The position numbers and the translations under genes were made by a program. A DNA stretch of 6,326 nucleotides, from positions 1 through 6,326 of the forward strand of contig JAJBTP010000042.1 of assembly GCA_020860805.1 (NCBI GenBank). Direction: 5' to 3'. Shown in pieces: positions 1-6,326 of the stretch; position 1 is the first letter of the stretch, and each line of letters starts with the position of its first letter. A model generated the notes under the pieces. That model did not search any database. It was given only the letters and a program-made list of their open reading frames with translations, and was not told the DNA's origin. The DNA is from Tannerellaceae bacterium. GTDB taxonomy: Bacteria; Bacteroidota; Bacteroidia; Bacteroidales; Tannerellaceae.

Positions 1-50
1 TTCATAAATAGAAATTACTTTGTAATAGAGTTTTATTATTAGGAAGAAAT

Positions 51-70
51 ATTATTTAGTATTATTTACT
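51..70 (+). repeat. Tandem 10-bp repeat in the regulator's promoter region
   Basis: ATTATTTAGT (51-60) is followed directly by ATTATTTACT (61-70), two copies with one mismatch. The 10-bp period is about one helical turn, and the second copy abuts and overlaps the first base of the -7 box at 70-77. AraC-family proteins commonly bind direct repeats, so this could be an autoregulatory site. The region is very AT-rich and the repeat could be chance. Confidence 0.4.
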
Positions 71-77
71 AACTTTG
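70..77 (+). promoter_or_regulatory. Candidate -7 box of the araC-family gene promoter
   Basis: TAACTTTG matches the Bacteroidota primary sigma -7 consensus TAnnTTTG at every fixed position. It lies 43 nt before the ATG at 121, which would give a leader of roughly 35-40 nt. No good TTTG -33 element stands at the usual distance upstream (about 46-51), so the promoter may be weak or activator-dependent. A weaker partial match, TTACTTTG, lies at 15-22. Confidence 0.5.
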
Positions 78-120
78 ACAAGAGATAAGTATCTGTATTA
101 TGGATTAATCCTTATTTAAA

Positions 121-1014
121 ATGCCAGCTAACCCACAACTATTCAAAGAAGTATCCCCATTATCGGATAAAGATTGCTTTATTGTGATTGAACGTCAGAA
201 GTCCACGTTTAATTTTCCGATTCATGTCCATCCAGAATACGAACTTAATTATATCGAAAATGCTTCCGGTGCACAACGTATTGTAGGTGACTCGGTAGAA
301 ACAATCGGGCAGGAAGAATTAGTACTGATCACGAATCCCAACCTGGAACATGCCTGGGTTGATCATGAATGTACTTCTGAGAATATACACGAAATCACTA
401 TTCAGTTTCATTCCTCTGCCCTACCGGAAACCTTATTGGATAAAAACCAGTTTAACAGTATCCGGAGAATGTTTGAACGGGCACAGAAAGGATTAGTATT
501 CGAAAAAAGTGTATTAGACAGAGTTCGCCCGCTGATAAAAACGATTACCTATGAAGCGGATAGTTTTTATTCATTACTAAAGCTCCTTACCATCTTACAT
601 GAGTTAGCAGCATCAGATGATGCAAGAGAACTTGCCAGTCATTCATTTATCAATAAAAAGACCGAACAACCTTCTTCTGATTCCCGAATCAACAAAGTAT
701 TAGATTTTCTGAATAAAAATTATTCCCAGCAAATACGTTTACAGGAAGTTGCAGATTTAATCAATATGAGTGAAGCCTCTTTCTGCCGGTATGTCAAAAA
801 GCGTACCGCCAGAAGTTTTATCGATTTATTAAATGATATACGGATTGGATATGCCGTTCGTCTATTAGTGGATTCCGCCCACCCGGTAGCAGAAATTGGC
901 TATACCTGCGGATTCAACAATCTTTCAAACTTCAATCGTATCTTCAGAAAAAAGAAAGGCATGACTCCCACCGAGTTTAGAAATCACTATCATAAAAAGA
1001 AAATAATCGTCTGA
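121..1014 (+). CDS. AraC-family transcriptional regulator with cupin-like sensor domain
   Basis: This is a 297-residue cytoplasmic DNA-binding regulator, complete and without a signal peptide or membrane segment. Residues about 33-80 look like an AraC-type cupin sensor: HVHPEYELNYI begins the first strand block and an NLEHAW motif follows. Residues about 189-290 are the AraC double helix-turn-helix domain. Its first HTH is around LQEVADLINMSEASFCRYVK (207-226) and its second around PVAEIGYTCGF to GMTPTEFR (255-287); the family's AxxxGF-like and P-x-FR signatures are clear. Length is typical of the family. ATG at 121 is the first possible start, because an in-frame TAA sits at 106-108. It lies 296 nt upstream of the susC-like gene in the same direction, so it is probably that operon's regulator. 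The ligand is unknown; cupin AraC proteins often sense small sugars, which is inference here. The family call is firm and the target is not proven. Confidence 0.93.
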   Translation: MPANPQLFKEVSPLSDKDCFIVIERQKSTFNFPIHVHPEYELNYIENASGAQRIVGDSVETIGQEELVLITNPNLEHAWVDHECTSENIHEITIQFHSSALPETLLDKNQFNSIRRMFERAQKGLVFEKSVLDRVRPLIKTITYEADSFYSLLKLLTILHELAASDDARELASHSFINKKTEQPSSDSRINKVLDFLNKNYSQQIRLQEVADLINMSEASFCRYVKKRTARSFIDLLNDIRIGYAVRLLVDSAHPVAEIGYTCGFNNLSNFNRIFRKKKGMTPTEFRNHYHKKKIIV

Positions 1015-1092
1015 ACAGAATAATATTATTTTCACATTTTCCAATACTATATTAACAAATCCAATTCTTTTTTCCACTTTTTCTAAAAGAAT

Positions 1093-1140
1093 ATCAAGTC
1101 CTTATGTTACATAGAGGAAAGAATCTTTCCTTCTCTTGAT
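1093..1140 (+). promoter_or_regulatory. Nested inverted repeat / imperfect hairpin upstream of susC-like gene
   Basis: The core GGAAAG (1116-1121), AAT, CTTTCC (1125-1130) is a perfect 6-bp stem with a 3-nt loop. AGA (1113-1115) then pairs with TCT (1132-1134) across one bulged T. ATCAAG (1093-1098) pairs with CTTGAT (1135-1140), leaving 14 nt bulged on the left arm. It lies 79-126 nt past the regulator's stop. No T run follows, so it is not a typical intrinsic terminator. It could be an operator or an RNA structure; its role is unknown. Confidence 0.4.
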
Positions 1141-1149
1141 GTACTGAAA

Positions 1150-1157
1150 TCACTTTG
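1150..1157 (+). promoter_or_regulatory. Candidate distal -7 box for the susC-like gene
   Basis: TCACTTTG matches TAnnTTTG at five of six fixed positions. If used, transcription would start near 1165 and give a leader of about 145 nt that carries the dyads at 1203-1215 and 1225-1263 as RNA. No convincing -33 element is seen. This is an alternative to the proximal candidate at 1270-1277. Confidence 0.25.
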
Positions 1158-1202
1158 TTTTCTTACCAAAACAGAACTGTAACAACTATGTCAGAGTATA
1201 AA

Positions 1203-1215
1203 ATCTGATTCAGAT
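1203..1215. promoter_or_regulatory. 13-bp palindrome, candidate operator
   Basis: ATCTGA (1203-1208), a central T, and TCAGAT (1210-1215) form a perfect 6-1-6 dyad. It stands 95 nt before the susC-like start and about 10 nt before the CCGGAAAA repeat. The compact symmetry fits a site for a dimeric regulator, but no protein can be assigned from sequence alone. Confidence 0.35.
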
Positions 1216-1224
1216 AAAATAGTA

Positions 1225-1263
1225 CCGGAAAACGCAAAAATTTCATTTTTCACCCTTTTCCGG
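1225..1263 (+). promoter_or_regulatory. Long inverted repeat CCGGAAAA...TTTTCCGG before susC-like gene
   Basis: CCGGAAAA (1225-1232) and TTTTCCGG (1256-1263) are perfect 8-bp complements. Inside them AAAAAT (1236-1241) and ATTTTT (1245-1250) form a second stem with a 3-nt TTC loop; the CGC and CACCC segments make the internal loop. The right arm runs into a perfect 10-bp palindrome, TTTCCGGAAA (1257-1266), so CCGGAAA also recurs as a direct repeat 36 bp apart (1225 and 1261). The element ends 47 nt before the susC-like ATG. It may be an operator or a leader hairpin. It is not a good terminator, as AAAGCATAC follows. Confidence 0.5.
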
Positions 1264-1269
1264 AAAGCA

Positions 1270-1277
1270 TACTTTTA
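1270..1277 (+). promoter_or_regulatory. Candidate proximal -7 box for the susC-like gene
   Basis: TACTTTTA matches TAnnTTTG at five of six fixed positions. A TTTC at 1248-1251 could be a poor -33 element with an 18-nt spacer. The TTTCCGGAAA palindrome (1257-1266) would then lie in the spacer, a usual place for a regulator to act. The predicted leader is about 25 nt. No Shine-Dalgarno sequence precedes the ATG at 1311; the bases before it are A-rich, as is common in Bacteroidota. Confidence 0.3.
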
Positions 1278-1521
1278 CAACACAGTATAATACACTTAAA
1301 TTATCAAAACATGAAAAGAAAACTTTTAACTTTATTTTCTTTGTTGTTATGTTTATGTACCACACTATCGGCACAACAACAAACTATTAAAGGTACGGTT
1401 TCAGACACTAACAATGATCCCGTTATTGGTGCGACCGTTGTCTTAAAAGGAACTACCACCGGAACAACAACCGATCTGGATGGAAACTACTCTATTAATG
1501 CTTCCCCAAATGATGTATTAG

Positions 1522-1528
1522 TTTTTTT
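1522..1528 (+). other. Frame break 1 in susC-like gene: T7 run
   Basis: Seven T's stand where six would read V-F-S-Y-V-G-M, the normal end of a beta-sandwich strand in this family. The downstream frame has a TAG at 1519-1521 just before the run. The upstream frame drifts off the family pattern and stops at 1581-1583. The run is one base too long. Confidence 0.85.
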
Positions 1529-1820
1529 CTTATGTAGGTATGCAACAACAGGAAAGAACTGTTGGAGCAAATACAGTTATTAATATCAAAATGCTCGACG
1601 GAGAATTATTGGATGAGGTAGTAATCATCGGTTACGGTACAGTAAAGAAAAGTGACCTGACTGGAGCTGTTTCCTCTGTGTCCGCTAAAGAGCTACAGGC
1701 GGATATAGCACGCAGTGCAGCAAACGCATTGCAGGGAAGAGTGGCCGGTGTTTCAGTTTCCAATATGGGTGGACAACCCGGTCAGGGAATGAGTATCAAT
1801 ATTCGCGGTTTAAGTTCTTT

Positions 1821-1827
1821 AAAAAAA
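1821..1827 (+). other. Frame break 2 in susC-like gene: A7 run
   Basis: Six A's would give RGLSSLKNNDPLYVIDG, the conserved plug motif. The upstream frame ends at TGA 1831-1833 and the downstream frame has TAA at 1820-1822, so the shift must lie within about 1821-1830. The run is one base too long. Confidence 0.9.
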
Positions 1828-2092
1828 CAATGATCCGCTATACGTAATCGACGGAGTATATGGTGATATTAATCTGATAGATCCTTCAGACATTGCTTCT
1901 ATCGAAATTCTTAAAGACGCTTCTGCCGCTGCCATCTATGGTTCACGTGCAGCAAATGGTGTTGTTTTAATAAATACCAAAAGTGGACGTAAAGAAAGTC
2001 CGACTAAAGTAAATGTAAATGTTTACTCCGGAATTCAAAGCGTAACTAAAAAGCTGGATGTAATGGATGCACAACAATGGATTGGCTTCCTT

Positions 2093-2099
2093 AAAAAAA
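2093..2099 (+). other. Frame break 3 in susC-like gene: A7 run
   Basis: Eight A's would read FLKKNEVDLPDHVYG and carry on into the family motif GTNWQDEVFRTAP. Five A's would also restore the frame. The downstream frame has TAA at 2092-2094. This break has the opposite sign from the other three: the run is one base short, or two too long. Confidence 0.85.
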
Positions 2100-4359
2100 C
2101 GAAGTTGACCTACCGGATCACGTATATGGTTTTCAGGGTCCCGGAACCAACTGGCAGGATGAAGTATTCAGAACAGCTCCATTAGTTAAAGCAAGCGTCG
2201 GTGTATCCGGTGGTTCTAAAACTGCAACATACAATGTTTCCGCCAGTTATACCAAACAGGAAGGTATTGTACGGGAGACTGATTACGATGCATTCAATAT
2301 CCGGACTAAAAATACATTCTCATTCTTTAACGATCATGTTCGGTTAGGAAATACATTTATTATTAAAACATGGAATAAAAAGTATACAGACCTTACTGTT
2401 ACAGATTTACTACGCCAGGTTCCGATACTCGCTGTATATGATGAAAATAATCCCGGTGGATATGCCGGTGTGGAAGACTGGATGAAAAATATGGACAATC
2501 CTGTAGGCCACCTGAATGTTTTCGACAAACAAAAACAGGGTACTGATATTTTATTAAATGCATACGCTGAAGTAGACTTGTATATTCCCGGATTAAAATA
2601 TAAACTGAATGTGGGTATTAACAAGGAAAATAGCCAGAATAATGATTTTACTTACGTACATGAATTTGGGCAAAGCCGGAGTACAACCAATCAATTAACT
2701 CAGAAAAATGAATGGAGTGATCAGTGGTTAGTGGAAAATACTATCAATTATGATAATACATTTGGAAAACACACCATCTCCGGTCTTTTAGGATATTCCG
2801 CACAAAAATACTCTTTCCGGGATTTATCTGCCTTCCGCCGTGGATTACCAGACAATACATATACTATTGATGCAGGTGATTCCAGTACACAAACAACTTC
2901 CGGCAGTAAAAAAGAAAATTCTTTGGTTTCACTATTCGCACGTGCTATGTATAGTTATGATTCACGTTATATGGTTTCTGCTTCTGTACGCCGGGATGGT
3001 TCCTCACGTTTTACTGATGGACATCGTTTCGGTGTATTTCCGTCTGTATCGGTTGGATGGAATATCATGAATGAAGAATTCTTTGAACCTGCTAAAGAAA
3101 TAGTAAGTGAATTGAAATTAAGAGCCAGTTACGGAGTATTAGGGAATCAGGAAATTGGCGATTACAAAACACAACACAACATTACATCAGGAATTAATTA
3201 TGTACAGGGGACTACCTGGTGGCAAGGCTCTATGCCTGGGATAACCTGGGTGTCCGGTAGAGATTTAACCTGGGAAGAAACCTCTACTTACAACATTGGA
3301 TTAGACCTTAGTTTCTTTCAGGGAAAATTAAGTATTACAGCAGATGCCTATACCCAGGAGACACGGGATGTGTTGCTGGATATTCCTATGCCTCTGTCTT
3401 CTGGTAAAAAAGGAGCCGTTATGATGAATGCTGCAACTGTAACCAATAAAGGTTTTGAAATGGCCATCAATCATCGTAATACCGTAAATGAAGTATATTA
3501 CTATGTAGGTGCAAATATCTCAACAGTAAAAAATAAAGTAAAAGAGATTTATGTAGGTAATGGACTTGAATTTGCAGGTTTTAATCCCAGAGGTGAAGGA
3601 AATGTAACCTGGACAAAAGTAGGGTATCCTATAGGTGGATTCCATTTGCTGAAAACAGATGGAATTTTCCAAAGTTATGAAGAAATACAAAGTTATGTTA
3701 ATTCAAATGGAGAATTAATCCAGCCTAATGCACAACCTGGTGACGTCAAATTTATTGACTATAACGGGGATGGACAAATTGATGAAAATGACAGACAATA
3801 TGTTGGAAAACCATTTCCGGATGTAAGTTTTGGTATCCGTGCCGGTGTTGACTGGAGAGGTATTGATATGAATCTTTTCTTTGATGGCATGATTGGTAAT
3901 AAAATTTACAACTATACCAGAGTTCGGATGGAAGCTATGGAGGAAATTGTTAATTATGGTACCAGTGTATTAGATGCCTGGAGCCCTGCCAACACAAACA
4001 CAGATATGCCACGATACGTATTAGAAGACAAAAACAGGAATGCGCGTCGTGACAGTGACCGGTGGTTAGAAAATGGTTCTTACCTACGCTTAAAAACGCT
4101 TGAATTAGGATATACATTACCTAAACCAGTTACACAAAAAATTAAGATTGACAATTTGAGAATTTATACAGCAATGGATAATCTATTCACTATTACAAAG
4201 TATAAAGGATATTCTCCGGACTTAGGACAGGATGACGATACGAATGGTGGTGGTGAAGGAGTAATGACTCGTGGTACAGACTATGGACGTTATCCGTTAG
4301 CACGTACGATTACCTTTGGTATCCAACTTGATTTTTGATTTCAATAAAAGCAATTCATT

Positions 4360-5992
4360 ATGAAAACAAATATATTTAACAGATTAGTAATACTATCAGT
4401 ATTAACTATAAGCTTAGCTGCATGTAGTGATTCGTTCCTGGACTTAAAAGACCCCAATAAAAGTAGTGAAGCGGATTTCTGGAAAAATGAAGCAGATGCT
4501 CAGGCTGCTTTGGCGACTGTTTACTCTCCTATCCGTGGTCAAATGTATGGATATTTTGGTGCTTTTACCGGATGGCATAATCAGAATGCACGTGCAGACG
4601 ATACATTTACATTATTAGATGATTCTGAAACATGGAAAGTTGCCAATTTTATTTATACCTCTCAAACCGGACGTATAGATGATGACTTCGAAAGCTTATA
4701 CCAATGTATTCAGCGGGCAAATGTATACCGGGAAAATATTGATAACGTACCGGGAATGACAGATGAAAAGAAAAGAGAACTAAAAGCCGAGGCCACATTC
4801 TTACGGGGATTAGCTTACTTTTTCCTGGTTATTAACTGGGGAGAGGTTCCTTTACATGAAACCTCTATCACTGAACCTGAAGAAGCATATGTAAATAGTT
4901 CTTCAGAAGAAAAAATCTGGGAACTTATTATTGGTGATTTCAAATATGCCAAAGAATATCTTCCGATTACCCGCGAAAAAGAAGAAGCTGGCCGTGTAAC
5001 CCGCGGGGCCGCTATTGCTTACCTGGGGAAAGCCTATGTTTATACGGAAAACTTTGTAGATGCGGAAAAAGAACTAAGTATTATAATGACAGCACCTTAT
5101 GAATATGACTTAGTAAATAATCCTTCTGATAATTTCAGTGAATATGAAGAACTTAACAAAGAATCTATTTTCGAATTAGTATACGCAAATTTTGGAGATG
5201 GCAGTTGGGGGTCAGAAGAATCAACATCCACAATGGGTATGGTATTACCAAACTTCATTGGCCCTCCGGCCACCGACGGATGGTTTAAAGTAATGCCTAC
5301 AGCTTCTCTGATTGATGAATTTACAACTGAATTACGTCCAGCGGGAGCGGATACTAAATTTGATAAACGGATGTACTCCTCTTTCTATTTTAAATACTCA
5401 GATTATGATGATGTAAAACTGGATGAAATATGGTATGGAGAACAAACTTTTGATAGTTTATGGATTTCTACTGATACGAAACGAACTGTAGGAGGAGCTC
5501 CGAACTTTTCACAAATCGAAGGAAAGCCTGGCCGTTTCTTATATAAGAAATACACAAACTGGTGGTCTACAGATAAGAAAGGAAACAGTATGTATGAAAT
5601 GAAAAATCAGCAAAATAATTACCGTGTAATGCGTTTTGCAGAAGTACTATTATTACATGCTGAAGCTTGTATTAAAAATGGAAACATAGGAGGAGCAACA
5701 ACTGATTTACACCGTATACGTGACCGGGCAGGACTTGCCAGAAAAACATGGGCAAACACCGATGATTTAATGGAAGAAGTGAAAAAAACAAAAGTTGCTT
5801 GAACTCTGTATGGAAGGACAACGTTACTTTGACCTTAAACGTTGGTATACACCTGAACAGCTCAAAACCATACTAACTCAAAATGAGAAACAGGGAGCTG
5901 AAAATTTCCAGGCAAAACATTATTATTATCCTATTCCACAATTAGAAATAAACGCTAATCACGCTATACAACAACACCCTCTGTGGCGTTAA
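4360..5992 (+). pseudogene. SusD/RagB-like surface glycan-binding lipoprotein, broken by one frameshift as given
   Basis: The product is a surface lipoprotein that binds glycan and caps the SusC transporter. Correcting the A7 run at 5782-5788 to six gives 543 residues, normal for the family. The signal peptide ends in the lipobox LAAC with the lipidated Cys22. The mature start CSDSFLDLKDPNKSSEADFW is typical of SusD proteins. TPR-type helices of the N-terminal half include LKAEATFLRGLAYFFLVINW. The C-terminal SusD domain includes NYRVMRFAEVLLLHAEACI. After the break come MEGQRYFDLKRW and YYYPIPQLEINAN, the family's closing motifs. As written the protein stops at 5800-5802 after 480 residues and lacks the final 63 or so, which in this family belong to the folded core. 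The TTG at 5795 is not a real start. The gene lies 21 nt after the susC-like gene, so the two are probably co-transcribed. Substrate cannot be read from the sequence. Confidence 0.92.
5782..5788 (+). other. Frame break in susD-like gene: A7 run
   Basis: Six A's would read EEVKKQKLLELCMEGQRYFD, the normal C-terminal SusD pattern. With seven, translation ends at TGA 5800-5802. The downstream frame has a TGA at 5780-5782 directly before the run, which limits the shift to about 5783-5802. The run is one base too long. Confidence 0.88.
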
Positions 5993-6002
5993 TTCTTATC
6001 TT

Positions 6003-6051
6003 TCAAAGAACAGAGATAAACTCTCTGTTCTTTGATTCAAATAAAATTTTT
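6003..6051 (+). terminator. Intrinsic terminator after the susC/susD-like pair
   Basis: TCAAAGAACAGAGA (6003-6016) and TCTCTGTTCTTTGA (6022-6035) are perfect complements, giving a 14-bp stem with the 5-nt loop TAAAC. The hairpin starts 10 nt after the susD-like stop. A run of five T's lies at 6046-6050, about 10 nt past the stem. The stem is AT-rich but long. It probably ends the transporter operon, or reduces read-through into the gene starting at 6082. Confidence 0.7.
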
Positions 6052-6081
6052 CATTGGGAGCTTTCCTAAATATCTTCACTC

Positions 6082-6326
6082 ATGACAAAACACCTTCATT
6101 ACATATATAGACTGGTACTGATTATAACAACCTTATGTATTACAGCATGTAAGGATGAAGAGTATTTCAGTAATCAGTGCTTTAATTATTTTTTCGACTT
6201 TATCGAAGAAATTATTCTGTTAATTAACTACGAACAAAAAGAAAATGAATATGTCTTTACTTTTGAAAATGGAGAAAGTGTTTCCCTTCCGGCAAAGACT
6301 ATAAAAGAAATTCGAATAGACCATAC
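6082..6326 (+). CDS. Partial lipoprotein of unknown function, 3' end outside window
   Basis: An open frame from ATG 6082 runs to the window edge, 81 codons with no stop. It opens with a lipoprotein signal peptide: charged start, the hydrophobic stretch LVLIITTLCITAC, lipobox ITAC and lipidated Cys23. The next residues, KDEE, match the K-(D/E)2 surface-export signal described for Bacteroidota lipoproteins, so the product is probably displayed on the cell surface. The visible mature part (FFDFIEEIILLINYEQKENEY, then YVFTFENGESVSLPAKTI with a strand-turn-strand look) is too short to assign a family. Its place after a SusC/SusD pair suggests a surface glycan-binding protein or a PUL enzyme, by inference. 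A terminator-like hairpin separates it from the susD-like gene. No Shine-Dalgarno sequence is seen. Confidence 0.7.
   Translation, partial: MTKHLHYIYRLVLIITTLCITACKDEEYFSNQCFNYFFDFIEEIILLINYEQKENEYVFTFENGESVSLPAKTIKEIRIDH

Larger units (their letters stand above)
1311..4338 (+). pseudogene. SusC/RagA-like TonB-dependent outer-membrane transporter, broken by three frameshifts as given
   Basis: The product is an outer-membrane beta-barrel that imports glycan fragments with TonB energy, as partner of the SusD-like protein encoded next. Correcting the three 7-nt runs (1522-1528, 1821-1827, 2093-2099) gives 1008 residues, normal for the family. Domains in corrected numbering are: signal peptide 1-21 (ending CTTLSA); carboxypeptidase-regulatory-like domain about 25-95 (IKGTVSDTNNDPVIGATV, DLDGNYSI); TonB box DEVVIIGYG 101-109; then the plug, with GRVAGVSV, NIRGLSSL, DPLYVIDG and IYGSRAANGVVLI; then the barrel, with an EF-hand-like loop DYNGDGQIDEND at 816-827 and the terminal phenylalanine of ITFGIQLDF. 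No N-terminal STN domain is present, so sigma/anti-sigma signalling through this protein is unlikely. As written, translation stops at 1581-1583. ATG codons at 1540 and 2470 are internal methionines, not starts. Family assignment is firm; whether the gene is truly broken is uncertain. Confidence 0.9.

Noticed and set aside
1..120. Possible end of an upstream gene at the left edge
   Set aside because: Stops occur early in the + frames I read and no protein-like stretch is visible; it looks like non-coding promoter DNA.
1019..1030. Palindrome AATAATATTATT followed by T's as terminator of the araC-family gene
   Set aside because: It has only A/T pairs and no room for a stable loop. Low-complexity AT sequence makes such palindromes common by chance.
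1821..1828. Programmed -1 ribosomal frameshift at the slippery-looking A AAA AAC
   Set aside because: The shift needed here is +1 (or -2), not -1. The zero-frame codon phase does not fit the canonical heptamer, and programmed shifting is not known for SusC genes.
1540..1833. Separate small gene beginning at ATG 1540
   Set aside because: The methionine is the conserved internal VGM residue of a SusC protein. The frame is a fragment between frame breaks 1 and 2, not an independent gene.
1821..2099. Mutual compensation of frame breaks 2 and 3 (+1 then -1)
   Set aside because: The unshifted frame meets TGA at 1831-1833 straight after break 2, so ribosomes would not reach break 3 and the two cannot cancel.
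2334..2624. 96-codon open frame on the - strand
   Set aside because: It lies entirely antisense to the SusC barrel region, whose protein sequence is clearly conserved. It has no recognisable domain or start context and is a shadow frame.
2840..3070. 76-codon + strand open frame in another phase
   Set aside because: It overlaps the continuous SusC frame, which carries family motifs here. The translation has no family features.
5795..5992. Separate small gene with TTG start after the SusD-like gene
   Set aside because: Its whole sequence is the canonical SusD C-terminus and it joins the upstream frame at the A7 run.

Overview
The window looks like AT-rich chromosomal DNA from a member of the Bacteroidota, most likely order Bacteroidales. 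The evidence is an adjacent SusC/SusD outer-membrane pair, lipoprotein signals with Bacteroidota-style residues after the cysteine, starts without a clear Shine-Dalgarno sequence, and a TAnnTTTG-type -7 box. I cannot place it at genus level. All genes found are on the + strand. It reads as part of a polysaccharide utilization locus (PUL).

Layout: positions 1-120 are the promoter region of a regulator, with a good -7 match at 70-77 behind a tandem 10-bp repeat. Positions 121-1014 encode an intact AraC-family regulator with an N-terminal cupin-like sensor. Positions 1015-1310 hold no gene but carry several dyad symmetries upstream of the transporter genes: 1093-1140, 1203-1215, 1225-1263 and 1257-1266. 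Positions 1311-4338 are a SusC-like TonB-dependent transporter gene, and 4360-5992 are a SusD-like lipoprotein gene 21 nt downstream. A perfect 14-bp hairpin (6003-6035) followed by a T run ends this transcription unit. A third lipoprotein gene starts at 6082 and runs off the window.

Both transporter genes are broken as given: three frame breaks in susC and one in susD. Each break lies at a 7-nt A or T run, and I found no other run of 7 or more in the window. At each break the downstream frame has a stop codon just before the run, which pins the shift to the run. Correcting the run lengths (7 to 6, 7 to 6, 7 to 8, and 7 to 6) restores a 1008-residue SusC and a 543-residue SusD, both of normal family length and with all hallmark motifs. 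Homopolymer miscalling is the simplest explanation. Real slippage mutations, or rescue by slippage in transcription, are the alternatives.

Working model (inference): the AraC-type protein senses a small sugar-like ligand and acts on the intergenic region. The SusD lipoprotein captures a glycan at the cell surface and SusC imports it with energy from TonB. The partial lipoprotein may be an additional surface glycan-binding protein or enzyme. No enzyme gene is visible, so the substrate cannot be inferred. I saw no tRNA, rRNA, CRISPR array or insertion sequence. Apart from the homopolymer pattern and the operator-like dyads, this is a conventional PUL segment, and I do not see an undescribed system.
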